DNA from: Rhodanobacter sp. UBA5168
Lineage (GTDB): Bacteria; Pseudomonadota; Gammaproteobacteria; Xanthomonadales; Rhodanobacteraceae
NCBI GenBank assembly: GCA_002413455.1
Contig: DHXA01000096.1
Coordinates: 1 to 5,245, forward strand
Direction: 5' to 3'
DNA length: 5,245 nucleotides
Of this stretch, positions 1 to 5,178 are shown piece after piece (the stretch's first letter is position 1; each line of letters opens with the position of its first letter). A model generated the notes under the pieces. The model saw only the letters and a program-made list of their open reading frames with translations. It was not told the DNA's origin and ran no database searches. Position numbers and translations under genes: made by a program.

Positions 1-534
1 CGCCTTGAAAATTTTTATAAAGAGCAGGTAGTTGCCAAGCTCACCGAGCAATTCGGCTACCAGAACGTGATGCAGGTTCCCCGCATCACCAAGATCACGC
101 TGAACATGGGCGTGGGCGAAGCTGCGGGCAACAAGAAAGTGCTCGAGAACGCCGTGGCCGACATGGCGAAGATCGCGGGCCAGAAGCCGATCACGACCAA
201 GGCGCGCGTTTCCGTAGCCTCGTTCAAGATCCGCGATGGCTGGCCGATCGGCTGCAAGGTCACCTTGCGTCGGGCGCAGATGTTCGAGTTCCTCGATCGT
301 CTGATCAACATCTCGCTGCCGCGCGTGCGCGACTTCCGTGGTGTGTCGGCGAAGGCGTTCGATGGCCGCGGCAACTACAACTTCGGCATCAAGGAACAGA
401 TCATCTTTCCTGAGATCGACTTCGACCAGGTTGATGCGCTGCGTGGCATGGATATCTCCATCACCACCACCGCCAAGACCGATGAAGAGGCGAAAGCCTT
501 GCTGGCAGCGTTCAGCTTCCCGTTCCGCAACTGA
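1..534 (+). CDS. rplE: Large-subunit ribosomal protein L5 (uL5), 5' end cut by window
   Basis: L5 sits in the central protuberance of the 50S subunit, where it binds 5S rRNA together with L18 and touches the P-site tRNA and S13. The frame is open from base 1, reading [10 protein letters not shown], which aligns with the start of E. coli L5 after its first two residues. About two codons including the start are therefore missing; 177 residues are visible, against 179 for the family. Visible conserved blocks are the N-terminal motif [11 protein letters not shown] (residues 31-41 of the visible part), the central [20 protein letters not shown] (71-90), the LPRVRDFRG block (106-114) and a C-terminus ending SFPFRN. 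The internal GTG/ATG pair at 67-72 is not the start, because the conserved N-terminus continues upstream of it. The gene ends in two consecutive stop codons, TGA TAG, and rpsN follows after 14 nt. In E. coli the S8 repressor site lies around the rplE start; that region is outside the window. Confidence 0.98.
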   Translation, partial: RLENFYKEQVVAKLTEQFGYQNVMQVPRITKITLNMGVGEAAGNKKVLENAVADMAKIAGQKPITTKARVSVASFKIRDGWPIGCKVTLRRAQMFEFLDRLINISLPRVRDFRGVSAKAFDGRGNYNFGIKEQIIFPEIDFDQVDALRGMDISITTTAKTDEEAKALLAAFSFPFRN

Positions 535-548
535 TAGGCGCGTAATCC

Positions 549-854
549 ATGGCCAAGACATCAATGGTGAACCGCGATATCAAGCGGACCAAACTCGTCA
601 AGAAGTACGCTGCCAAGCGCGGTGAACTGAAGGCGATCGTGCTGAGCTCCACCGCTTCCTACGAGGAGAAGATGGAGGCGCAGACCAAGCTGCAGAAGCT
701 GCCGCGCGATGCCAGTCCGGTGCGTCAGCGCACCCGTTGTGCATTGACAGGGCGCCCGCGCGCGGTCTACGCAAAGTTCGGCCTGGGTCGCAACAAACTG
801 CGCGAAGCAACCATGCGCGGCGACGTGCCGGGTCTGCGCAAGGCCAGCTGGTAA
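549..854 (+). CDS. rpsN: Small-subunit ribosomal protein S14 (uS14), zinc-free long form
   Basis: S14 binds late in the head of the 30S subunit beside S3, S10 and 16S rRNA. The 101-residue product starts [10 protein letters not shown] and ends GLRKASW, the same length and end as E. coli S14. Its signature region reads [21 protein letters not shown] (about residues 51-71), followed by [16 protein letters not shown]. Only one cysteine is present in this region, so it lacks the paired CxxC motifs of the short zinc-binding paralogue and belongs to the long C-minus class. The upstream ribosome-binding site is weak (an AGG at 536-538, 10 nt from the ATG), so translation may be helped by ribosomes finishing rplE 14 nt earlier. 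The gene is followed by the longest spacer in the window. Confidence 0.98.
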   Translation: MAKTSMVNRDIKRTKLVKKYAAKRGELKAIVLSSTASYEEKMEAQTKLQKLPRDASPVRQRTRCALTGRPRAVYAKFGLGRNKLREATMRGDVPGLRKASW

Positions 855-873
855 TTGGTAATACAAGAGCCGG

Positions 874-907
874 AATCGCTCGCGGGGCGCAAGCGTCACG
901 AGCGGTT
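874..907 (+). promoter_or_regulatory. Hairpin just downstream of rpsN
   Basis: Bases 874-882 (AATCGCTCG) pair with 899-907 (CGAGCGGTT) as a 9-bp stem with one G-U pair. Inside it, 886-889 can pair with 894-897 around a CAAG loop, giving a second 4-bp stem. It begins 20 nt after the rpsN stop codon. No T-tract follows, so it is more likely an mRNA end-protecting or processing structure, or a pausing element, than a standalone terminator. The function is inferred only from position. Confidence 0.4.
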
Positions 908-934
908 CACCAGGTTGCTTCAACGAGCAGCCGC

Positions 935-953
935 TGATGCGACTACCGCATCG
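935..953 (+). promoter_or_regulatory. Small hairpin in the rpsN-rpsH spacer
   Basis: GATGCG (936-941) and CGCATC (947-952) form a perfect 6-bp stem around the loop ACTAC, with a closing G-U pair at 935/953. It lies 25 nt upstream of the extended -10 element. A stem of this size could occur by chance in GC-rich DNA. Confidence 0.25.
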
Positions 954-977
954 ATATTCGCTAAAACCTGAAAATGC

Positions 978-986
978 TGATATAGT
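978..986 (+). promoter_or_regulatory. Possible extended -10 promoter for rpsH and downstream genes
   Basis: The sequence TGATATAGT contains the extended -10 dinucleotide TG, one spacer base, and TATAGT, which matches five of six positions of the sigma-70 -10 consensus. The region upstream at -35 (best candidate TTCGCT at 957-962, spacer 18 nt) is poor, as is common for extended -10 promoters. A transcript would start near 992-994 and carry a leader of roughly 90 nt before the rpsH start. It sits in an AT-richer spacer rather than in a gene, which supports it. Without transcript data it remains a candidate. Confidence 0.4.
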
Positions 987-989
987 CGG

Positions 990-1023
990 CGGTCTGCGCA
1001 AGGCAGGCCGGCATATGTCGGCT
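990..1023 (+). promoter_or_regulatory. Two mutually exclusive hairpins in the rpsH leader
   Basis: Hairpin A pairs 990-997 (CGGTCTGC) with 1003-1010 (GCAGGCCG), 8 bp with one G-U pair, around the loop GCAAG. Hairpin B is a near-perfect palindrome, GCCGGCATATGTCGGC at 1007-1022, giving 6-7 bp including one G-U pair; a further G-U pair at 1006/1023 could close it. Both need bases 1006-1010, so only one can form at a time. The short sequence GTCGGC occurs on both sides (985-990 and 1017-1022) of its complement-like partner GCCGGC (1007-1012). The geometry resembles a switch, but no T-tract or trapped ribosome-binding site is seen, so a regulatory role is inference. Confidence 0.35.
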
Positions 1024-1081
1024 CACAATTTGATTGATTTCCGGTTTTATCGGATATCGGTGCACTCTGAAGGATGTTTTC

Positions 1082-1477
1082 ATGAGCATGACTGATCCCA
1101 TCGCCGATCTGTTCACGCGCGTCCGCAATGCCCAGGCCATGGGCAAGCCGACCGTGCGTATGCCGTCGTCGAAACTGAAGTTGGCGATCGCCAACCTTCT
1201 CAAGAACGAGGGCTACATCCTCGACGCCAAGACTTCCGCTGAGGAAGGCAAGCCGGTGCTCGAGCTCAAGCTCAAGTATTTCGAGGGCCAACCGGCTATC
1301 GAGACCATCTCCCGTGTCAGCCGGTCCGGCCTGCGTGTATATCGCGGCAAGGACGAACTGCCGAAGGTCCTCGGTGGCCTGGGTATCTCGATCATCTCGA
1401 CGTCCGCTGGTCTGTTGACCGATGCGCAGGCCCGTGCCAAGGGCCTGGGCGGCGAAGTCATCGGCCAAGTGGCATAA
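1082..1477 (+). CDS. rpsH: Small-subunit ribosomal protein S8 (uS8)
   Basis: S8 is a primary binder of 16S rRNA helix 21 in the 30S platform and body; in E. coli it is also the translational repressor of the spc operon. The product is 131 residues (E. coli 130), starts [18 protein letters not shown] and ends [11 protein letters not shown]. Visible motifs are [14 protein letters not shown] (27-40) in the N-terminal domain, [19 protein letters not shown] (78-96), and the rRNA-binding STSAGLLTD (106-114) in the C-terminal domain. The ATG at 1082 is chosen over upstream in-frame TTG 1034 because GAAGGA at 1069-1074 is 7 nt away and the N-terminus then matches the family. A second ATG two codons on is the less likely alternative. 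rplF follows after 11 nt. Confidence 0.98.
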   Translation: MSMTDPIADLFTRVRNAQAMGKPTVRMPSSKLKLAIANLLKNEGYILDAKTSAEEGKPVLELKLKYFEGQPAIETISRVSRSGLRVYRGKDELPKVLGGLGISIISTSAGLLTDAQARAKGLGGEVIGQVA

Positions 1478-1488
1478 GGAGTCTTTCG

Positions 1489-2016
1489 ATGTCACGTGTT
1501 GCCAAACAACCAATTTCCCTGCCGAAGGGTGTCGAGCTGACTGTCGGTAACGACAACATCTCCGTCAAGGGCCCCAAGGGCACGCTGACCGTGCATCACC
1601 TGCCGGGCGTCACCGTCACCGTCGACAATGGTGTGGCCAGCATCAGCCTTGCCGAGGGCACCGACGACAAGTTCGGCGGTACTGCCCGCGCACTGCTGGC
1701 CAATATGGTCACCGGTGTTTCCACGGGTTACGAGCGCAAGCTTGAGCTGGTCGGGGTGGGTTACCGCGTTGCCATGCAGGGCAAGTCGCTGAACCTGAGC
1801 CTGGGCTTTTCCCACCCGGTGGTTTTCGAGGCGCCGGAAGGCATCAGCATCGAAACCCCGACGCAGACCGAGGTCCTGATCAAGGGCACGGACAAGCAGG
1901 TTGTGGGTCAGGTGGCGGCCAAGATTCGCGGCTTCCGTCCACCGGAGCCCTACAAGGGCAAGGGTGTGCGTTATGCCGGTGAGAAGATCACGCTGAAGGA
2001 AGCCAAGAAGGCGTAA
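1489..2016 (+). CDS. rplF: Large-subunit ribosomal protein L6 (uL6)
   Basis: L6 binds 23S rRNA domain VI near the sarcin-ricin loop and the base of the L7/L12 stalk, at the factor-binding side of the 50S subunit. The product is 175 residues (E. coli 177). It has the family's two similar domains: the first over about residues 1-82, the second over about 90-165. The second carries the signature [13 protein letters not shown] (150-162), followed by the basic tail LKEAKKA. AAGGAG at 1476-1481 is 7 nt before the ATG and overlaps the TAA of rpsH (1475-1477), so the upstream stop codon is part of the ribosome-binding site, which suggests translational coupling to S8 synthesis. A 91-nt structured spacer follows before rplR. 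Confidence 0.98.
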   Translation: MSRVAKQPISLPKGVELTVGNDNISVKGPKGTLTVHHLPGVTVTVDNGVASISLAEGTDDKFGGTARALLANMVTGVSTGYERKLELVGVGYRVAMQGKSLNLSLGFSHPVVFEAPEGISIETPTQTEVLIKGTDKQVVGQVAAKIRGFRPPEPYKGKGVRYAGEKITLKEAKKA

Positions 2017-2034
2017 TGCGGGTCCCTTCGCGAA

Positions 2035-2072
2035 AGTCTGGCCATTCATGGCCAGGCTCTCCAAAAAGAGCC
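2035..2072 (+). promoter_or_regulatory. Two competing hairpins between rplF and rplR
   Basis: The first hairpin pairs 2035-2043 (AGTCTGGCC) with 2050-2058 (GGCCAGGCT), 9 bp with one U-G pair, around the loop ATTCAT. The second pairs GGCTCT (2055-2060) with AGAGCC (2067-2072), 6 bp, around the loop CCAAAA. They share bases 2055-2058 and cannot both form. The first begins 18 nt after the rplF stop, and the second ends 35 nt before the rplR start. No T-tract follows either. They could serve in RNA processing, 3'-end protection or control of rplR; this is inferred from structure alone. Confidence 0.4.
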
Positions 2073-2107
2073 CAAGCACAAGCCGATCCGCTTTCGAGGA
2101 ACTAACG

Positions 2108-2461
2108 ATGAACAAGAACGAAAATCGCCTGCGCCGCGCCAAGTCCACGCGCTGCCATATCCGCAAGCTGGCCGTGGCGCGCCTGTCGGTGCATCGCACC
2201 GGTCAGCACCTGTATGCACAGGTGTTCGATGCTTCCGGCCTGAACGTGGTGGCTGCGGCTTCCACCGTGCAGAAGTCGGTTGCCGAGGGCCTCAAGGGCA
2301 CCAAGAACCTGACCGCCGCTGCGGCGGTTGGCAAGGCTGTCGCCGAGCGTGCGATTGCCGCGGGTATCGAATCCGTGGCGTTTGATCGCTCCGGCTTCCG
2401 TTACCACGGTCGTATCAAAGCGCTCGCCGATGCGGCGCGCGAAGCGGGTCTGAAGTTCTAA
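2108..2461 (+). CDS. rplR: Large-subunit ribosomal protein L18 (uL18)
   Basis: L18 binds 5S rRNA with L5 and links it to 23S rRNA in the central protuberance. Taking the ATG at 2108 gives 117 residues, exactly the E. coli length, starting [15 protein letters not shown] (basic N-terminal tail) and ending [10 protein letters not shown]. Conserved blocks include [14 protein letters not shown] (26-39), AAASTVQKS (49-57), [11 protein letters not shown] (72-82) and [13 protein letters not shown] (90-102). An in-frame ATG at 2048 would add 20 residues foreign to the family, has no ribosome-binding site, and lies in the loop of a hairpin; it is rejected. GAGGA at 2096-2100 is 7 nt from the chosen start. 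Confidence 0.97.
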   Translation: MNKNENRLRRAKSTRCHIRKLAVARLSVHRTGQHLYAQVFDASGLNVVAAASTVQKSVAEGLKGTKNLTAAAAVGKAVAERAIAAGIESVAFDRSGFRYHGRIKALADAAREAGLKF

Positions 2462-2476
2462 GTATTTGCTCTACCC

Positions 2477-2509
2477 GGGATCAAGACATGCCTTCGGGTT
2501 CTTGATTTC
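2477..2509 (+). promoter_or_regulatory. UUCG-capped hairpin after rplR
   Basis: Bases 2477-2486 (GGGATCAAGA) pair with 2500-2509 (TCTTGATTTC) as a 10-bp stem with two G-U pairs. A three-base bulge then leads to a short inner stem closed by C(TTCG)G at 2492-2497, the very stable UUCG tetraloop. It starts 16 nt after the rplR stop. The stem is AT-rich and only a short T stretch (2506-2508) lies in its 3' arm, so efficient termination is doubtful; partial read-through termination or mRNA processing is possible. Confidence 0.4.
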
Positions 2510-2532
2510 CAAAGCGTCACCTACAACTCCAA

Positions 2533-2568
2533 GCGGCTCAGCCGCAAGCAAAGTCCCGGCTCGCCGGG
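2533..2568 (+). promoter_or_regulatory. Two GC-rich hairpins just upstream of the rpsE ribosome-binding site
   Basis: GCGGC (2533-2537) pairs with GCCGC (2541-2545) around a TCA triloop. Ten bases later the perfect inverted repeat CCCGGC-TC-GCCGGG (2555-2568) forms a 5-bp stem with a four-base loop. The second ends 5 nt before the rpsE Shine-Dalgarno bases at 2574-2577, close enough to affect ribosome access. A regulatory role is inferred from position only. Confidence 0.35.
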
Positions 2569-2573
2569 CACAT

Positions 2574-2580
2574 GGAAAAG
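2574..2580 (+). promoter_or_regulatory. Ribosome-binding site that fixes the rpsE start
   Basis: GGAAAAG lies immediately before the ATG at 2584, with about 6 nt between GGAA and the start. The alternative in-frame ATG at 2572 is preceded by a GC hairpin with no purine-rich site, and it overlaps this element. This favours 2584 as the start. Confidence 0.5.
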
Positions 2581-2583
2581 AAC

Positions 2584-3093
2584 ATGTCTTCTACCGATCG
2601 CGAAAATTCCGACGGCTTGCTGGAAAAGTTGATAGCCGTCAACCGTGTGGCCAAGACCGTCAAGGGCGGCCGCCAGATGAGTTTCACCGCACTGACCGTG
2701 GTCGGTGATGGCGAGGGCAAAGTGGGTTTCGGCTATGGCAAGGCGCGTGAAGTGCCGGTTGCCATCTCGAAGGCCATGGAGCGCGCCCGTCGCCAGATGG
2801 TGAGCATTGAATTGAACAACGGCACGCTGTGGTACGCCATCAAGGCCAACCATGGTGCGGCCCGCGTGTACATGCAGCCGGCTTCGGAAGGTACCGGCGT
2901 GATCGCCGGTGGCGCCATGCGCGCCGTGCTGGAAGTGGTCGGTGTCAAGAACGTGCTGGCCAAGGCCGTCGGTTCGCGCAATCCGATCAACCTGGTGCGC
3001 GCCACCATCAAGGGTCTGCAGGCGGTTGCCTCACCCAAGAAGATCGCCGCCAAGCGTGGCAAGACCCTGGATGAGGTGCTCGGCAATGGCTAA
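2584..3093 (+). CDS. rpsE: Small-subunit ribosomal protein S5 (uS5)
   Basis: S5 lies on the solvent side of the 30S subunit near the mRNA entry and decoding region, and affects accuracy and spectinomycin sensitivity. With the start at 2584 the product has 169 residues (E. coli 167). The N-terminal double-stranded-RNA-binding-like domain (about 13-76) contains [20 protein letters not shown], the loop in which spectinomycin-resistance changes map; here it reads KTVKGG as in wild-type E. coli. The C-terminal domain has [22 protein letters not shown] (96-117) and [15 protein letters not shown] (131-145). Starting at 2572 instead would add four residues (MEKN) and cannot be excluded. The last 8 nt overlap rpmD, which suggests coupled translation. 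The N-terminus [15 protein letters not shown] is not shared with E. coli, as is usual for this variable tail. Confidence 0.97.
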   Translation: MSSTDRENSDGLLEKLIAVNRVAKTVKGGRQMSFTALTVVGDGEGKVGFGYGKAREVPVAISKAMERARRQMVSIELNNGTLWYAIKANHGAARVYMQPASEGTGVIAGGAMRAVLEVVGVKNVLAKAVGSRNPINLVRATIKGLQAVASPKKIAAKRGKTLDEVLGNG

Positions 3094-3286
3094 GTCTCAA
3101 CAAATCGCCGACAAGACTGTGCGCGTGCGCCTGGTCAAGGGCCTGCGCGGCGTGCAGGCGCGTCATCGCCTGAGCGTCAAGGCGCTGGGGCTCGGCAAGA
3201 TCAACGACGTCCGCGACCTGAAGGACAGCCCGCAGGTTCGCGGTCTGATCAACACGGTCTATTACCTGGTCCGGGTCGAGGAGTAA
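3086..3286 (+). CDS. rpmD: Large-subunit ribosomal protein L30 (uL30)
   Basis: L30 is a small 50S protein on the solvent side of the large subunit. The product is 66 residues, starting [19 protein letters not shown] and ending [11 protein letters not shown]. The E. coli protein is 59 residues; the extra length is at the N-terminus and around the [20 protein letters not shown] segment (17-36). The block [12 protein letters not shown] (47-58) corresponds to the conserved DTPAIRGMINAV of E. coli. The ATG overlaps the last 8 nt of rpsE in another frame, and GAGGTG at 3073-3078, inside rpsE, is 7 nt upstream as its ribosome-binding site. The longer form with RHRLSV is the type I associate with Xanthomonadales, which supports the placement of the organism. 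rplO begins 5 nt after the stop. Confidence 0.97.
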   Translation: MAKSQQIADKTVRVRLVKGLRGVQARHRLSVKALGLGKINDVRDLKDSPQVRGLINTVYYLVRVEE

Positions 3287-3291
3287 GCATC

Positions 3292-3723
3292 ATGCGTCTG
3301 AATACACTTAAGCCGAACGATGGTTCGCACAAGACGCGTCTGCGCGTCGGTCGCGGTATCGGTTCGGGCATGGGCAAGACCGCAGGTCGCGGTCACAAGG
3401 GTCAGCATGCCCGCGCGGGCGGCACCCACAAGTACGGTTTCGAGGGCGGCCAGATGCCGCTGCAGCGCCGGTTGCCGAAAGTCGGTTTCCGTTCGAAGAA
3501 AAAGGTCGAGAGCCAGGAAGTGTTCCTGTATCAGTTGGCCAACCTCAAAAGTGACGTGATCGACGTCGTTGCGCTGCATCAGGCTGGCCTGATCAACAGC
3601 CGCGCGAAGAAGGTCAAGGTGGTCCTGAAGGGTGAAATCGGCCGCGCGGTGAAGTTGTCCGGTCTGCTGGCTACGGCCGGCGCCAAGGCAGCCATCGAAG
3701 CTGCCGGCGGCAGCGTGGAGTAA
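3292..3723 (+). CDS. rplO: Large-subunit ribosomal protein L15 (uL15)
   Basis: L15 binds 23S rRNA during late 50S assembly, threading a long basic extension into the rRNA core. The product is 143 residues (E. coli 144). The glycine- and arginine-rich N-terminal extension is clear: [12 protein letters not shown] (1-12), then [20 protein letters not shown] (18-37) and [18 protein letters not shown] (49-66). The globular C-terminal part includes VVLKGEI (110-116) and ends [14 protein letters not shown] (3278-3283), made from the last two codons of rpmD, is 8 nt before the ATG, so translation is probably coupled. The TAA stop is 6 nt before the preferred secY start. Confidence 0.98.
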   Translation: MRLNTLKPNDGSHKTRLRVGRGIGSGMGKTAGRGHKGQHARAGGTHKYGFEGGQMPLQRRLPKVGFRSKKKVESQEVFLYQLANLKSDVIDVVALHQAGLINSRAKKVKVVLKGEIGRAVKLSGLLATAGAKAAIEAAGGSVE

Positions 3724-3732
3724 TTGACGGTG
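3717..3732 (+). promoter_or_regulatory. Ribosome-binding site and GTG start of secY
   Basis: GGAG (3717-3720), in the last codons of rplO, is 9 nt from a GTG at 3730 but only 3 nt from the in-frame TTG at 3724, which abuts the rplO stop codon. The spacing and the stronger codon favour GTG 3730. Neither candidate is ATG, the only such case in the window. Confidence 0.55.
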
Positions 3733-5052
3733 GCAGCAGCCAAGGGCAATGCACTCGGCAAGCTCGGCAAGCTGACGGAGCTTCGTCAGCGCATCTTCTT
3801 CGTGATCGGTGCGCTGGTGGTGTTCCGGCTTGGTTCGTTCATTCCGGTACCTGGCGTCAATCCCGAGGCGATGACCAGCCTGGTCAGTGGCAACGGCCTG
3901 ATGGACATGTTCAACATGTTCTCGGGCGGCGCACTGGCGCGGTTCTCGGTGTTCGCGCTGGGTGTGATTCCGTACATCTCGGCGTCGATCGTGTTTCAGA
4001 TGATGGGTTCGGTAGTGCCGAGCCTGCAGGGCCTGCGCAAGGAGGGCGAGGCCGGCAAGCGCAAGATGACGATGTATACGCGCTATGCCACGGTGGCCTT
4101 GGCAGCGTTCCAGTCGTTTGGTATTGCGGTGGCTTTGCAGGGACAGGTTGCGGCTGGTGGCGCGCCGGTGGTCTATACGCCTGGTTTCGGTTTCGTCATG
4201 TCATCCGTGGTCGGGCTCACCGCGGGCACCATGTTTCTGATGTGGCTTGGCGAGCAGATGACCGAGCGTGGCATCGGCAACGGTATTTCGTTGCTGATCT
4301 TTGCCGGCATCGTCGCTGGTCTGCCAGGCGCAGTGGTGCATACCCTGGGCATGGCCAGCAATGGTGAATTGTCGCTGATCAAGTTGTTGATGGTGTTTGG
4401 TCTCGCGCTAGCGGTGACCGCGTTCGTGGTGTTCATGGAGCGCGCCCAGCGGCGCATCACCGTCAACTACGCAAGGCGGTCAGGTGGGCAGAAGGCCTAC
4501 ATGAACCAGAGCTCGAATCTGCCGCTGAAGATCAATATGGCGGGTGTGATTCCGCCGATCTTCGCTTCGAGTCTGCTGATGTTCCCTGCGACGGCGATCA
4601 GCTGGTTCAGCACCGGACAGCAATCCCGCTGGCTGCAGGATCTGACGCAGTCGTTGAGTCCTGGCAATCCGCTGTATGAAATCGTGTTTTCAGTATTGGT
4701 GATCGGTTTTGCGTTCTTCTACACGGCGATTGTGTTCAACGCCGATGAAACCGCCGACAACCTCAAGCGATCGGGTGCGTTGATTCCGGGCATCCGCCCG
4801 GGCAAGGCCACGGCCAGTTACATTGATGCGGTGATGACTCGTCTGACCGGTGTCGGTGCGTTGTATCTGGTGCTGGTATGTCTGGTGCCATCGTTCATGC
4901 AACAGGCTTGGCATGTACCGTTTTATTTCGGTGGCACGTCGCTGCTGATCGTGGTGGTGGTGGTGATGGATTTCACGGCTCAGGTGCAGGCGCACCTGGT
5001 CAGTCACCAGTACGAAAGTCTGCTCAAGAAGGCCAATCTTCGCCGCGGCTGA
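3730..5052 (+). CDS. secY: Preprotein translocase channel subunit SecY
   Basis: SecY forms the inner-membrane SecYEG channel that moves unfolded proteins across the membrane, driven by SecA, or inserts them from the ribosome. From GTG 3730 the product is 440 residues (E. coli 443). Ten hydrophobic segments are visible, near residues 21-38, 73-95, 117-137, 153-175, 183-203, 216-236, 270-292, 317-337, 370-390 and 398-418. Between the first two lies the plug region with [14 protein letters not shown] (60-73). Cytoplasmic loops carry [10 protein letters not shown] (103-112), [14 protein letters not shown] (174-187), [13 protein letters not shown] (238-250) and [19 protein letters not shown] (340-358). 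The last includes the conserved arginine (R356) that matches E. coli Arg357, needed for SecA-driven export. The C-terminus [13 protein letters not shown] fits the family. TTG 3724 would add two residues. Five tandem GTG codons (4951-4965) encode part of the last membrane segment. Confidence 0.98.
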   Translation: MAAAKGNALGKLGKLTELRQRIFFVIGALVVFRLGSFIPVPGVNPEAMTSLVSGNGLMDMFNMFSGGALARFSVFALGVIPYISASIVFQMMGSVVPSLQGLRKEGEAGKRKMTMYTRYATVALAAFQSFGIAVALQGQVAAGGAPVVYTPGFGFVMSSVVGLTAGTMFLMWLGEQMTERGIGNGISLLIFAGIVAGLPGAVVHTLGMASNGELSLIKLLMVFGLALAVTAFVVFMERAQRRITVNYARRSGGQKAYMNQSSNLPLKINMAGVIPPIFASSLLMFPATAISWFSTGQQSRWLQDLTQSLSPGNPLYEIVFSVLVIGFAFFYTAIVFNADETADNLKRSGALIPGIRPGKATASYIDAVMTRLTGVGALYLVLVCLVPSFMQQAWHVPFYFGGTSLLIVVVVVMDFTAQVQAHLVSHQYESLLKKANLRRG

Positions 5053-5084
5053 GGCCACGGAGGATGGGTCAAAGTCGGGGAGTG

Positions 5085-5102
5085 GCGACACCGCGGTGTC
5101 GC
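5085..5102 (+). promoter_or_regulatory. Perfect 18-nt palindrome after secY
   Basis: GCGACACCGCGGTGTCGC is a complete dyad with no mismatch. As RNA it makes a 7-bp stem with a CGCG loop. It lies 32 nt after the secY stop. The following bases AGGGCTTTCC contain only three T residues, so it would be a weak terminator at best. Because it directly precedes the candidate -35 hexamer at 5108, a protein-binding site is an alternative reading. Confidence 0.45.
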
Positions 5103-5107
5103 AGGGC

Positions 5108-5136
5108 TTTCCAGTTAGGGTAATTCAGGTTAAAGT
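5108..5136 (+). promoter_or_regulatory. Possible promoter for rpsM and the alpha operon
   Basis: TTTCCA (5108-5113) and TAAAGT (5131-5136) each match four of six sigma-70 consensus positions and are separated by the ideal 17 nt. Transcription would start near 5143, about 36 nt before rpsM, inside the 5137-5153 hairpin. An alpha-operon promoter at this junction is known in E. coli, which makes the position plausible, but the hexamers are mediocre. Confidence 0.28.
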
Positions 5137-5160
5137 TGCGCGTTTACCGCGCACGAAACG
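5137..5160 (+). promoter_or_regulatory. Hairpin in the rpsM leader, possible autoregulatory structure
   Basis: TGCGCG (5137-5142) pairs perfectly with CGCGCA (5148-5153) around the loop TTTAC. The AAACG at 5156-5160 can alternatively pair with CGTTT (5141-5145), competing with or stacking on the hairpin. In E. coli, S4 represses the alpha operon by binding a pseudoknot at the rpsM start. This element lies in the same place but does not visibly share its sequence, so equivalence is a guess. Confidence 0.25.
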
Positions 5161-5178
5161 CATCGGAGAAAGTACATC

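Larger units (their letters stand above)
855..1081 (+). other. 227-nt structured spacer between rpsN and rpsH
   Basis: No known gene lies here, although neighbouring genes in this operon are usually only tens of bases apart. The stretch holds three well-paired regions: an arm-rich hairpin at 874-907, a 7-bp hairpin at 935-953, and an overlapping competing pair at 990-1023. An extended -10 promoter-like element lies at 978-986. The second half (about 955-1081) is visibly richer in A and T than the flanking genes, as expected of a promoter and leader region. An open frame of 52 codons (937-1095) crosses it; it is described separately. No run of T follows any of the hairpins, so a classical intrinsic terminator is not supported. 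Confidence 0.6.
5053..5178 (+). other. 126-nt spacer between secY and rpsM, without rpmJ
   Basis: In E. coli the 38-codon rpmJ (L36) lies between secY and rpsM. No frame here encodes an L36-like protein with its zinc-binding Cys/His residues, and nothing was found on either strand. The spacer holds a perfect 18-nt palindrome, a promoter-like pair of hexamers and a hairpin before the rpsM ribosome-binding site. It is the junction of the spc and alpha operons. Confidence 0.6.

Noticed and set aside
976..990. Resemblance of GCTGATATAGTCGGC to the CUGAUA portion of the S8-binding helix of 16S rRNA
   Set aside because: The match is only a few bases, and the paired partner strand of the helix cannot be identified nearby.
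1034..1081. Upstream TTG start for S8
   Set aside because: It would add 16 residues absent from the family; the ATG at 1082 has a well-placed GAAGGA.
920..1513. 197-codon open frame on the minus strand across rpsH and the spacer
   Set aside because: It lies antisense to rpsH, a certain gene; high GC with strong third-position bias opens such mirror frames, and the product resembles no family.
2048..2107. 20-codon N-terminal extension of L18
   Set aside because: No Shine-Dalgarno sequence precedes the ATG at 2048, and the extra residues do not match the family; the ATG at 2108 gives the exact family length.
1492..2199. 235-codon minus-strand open frame opposite rplF and rplR
   Set aside because: It is a shadow of two well-identified genes, with no ribosome-binding site or recognisable domain.
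2466..2708. Open frame of 80 codons spanning the rplR-rpsE spacer
   Set aside because: It starts at a TTG, runs in another frame into rpsE and has no recognisable product.
4690..5091. Minus-strand open frame with a run of histidines
   Set aside because: The histidine run is just the reverse reading of the valine codons of SecY; there is no independent support.
5103..5115. Intrinsic terminator after secY
   Set aside because: Only three consecutive T residues follow the palindrome, and not directly after the stem, so a standard terminator is not supported.
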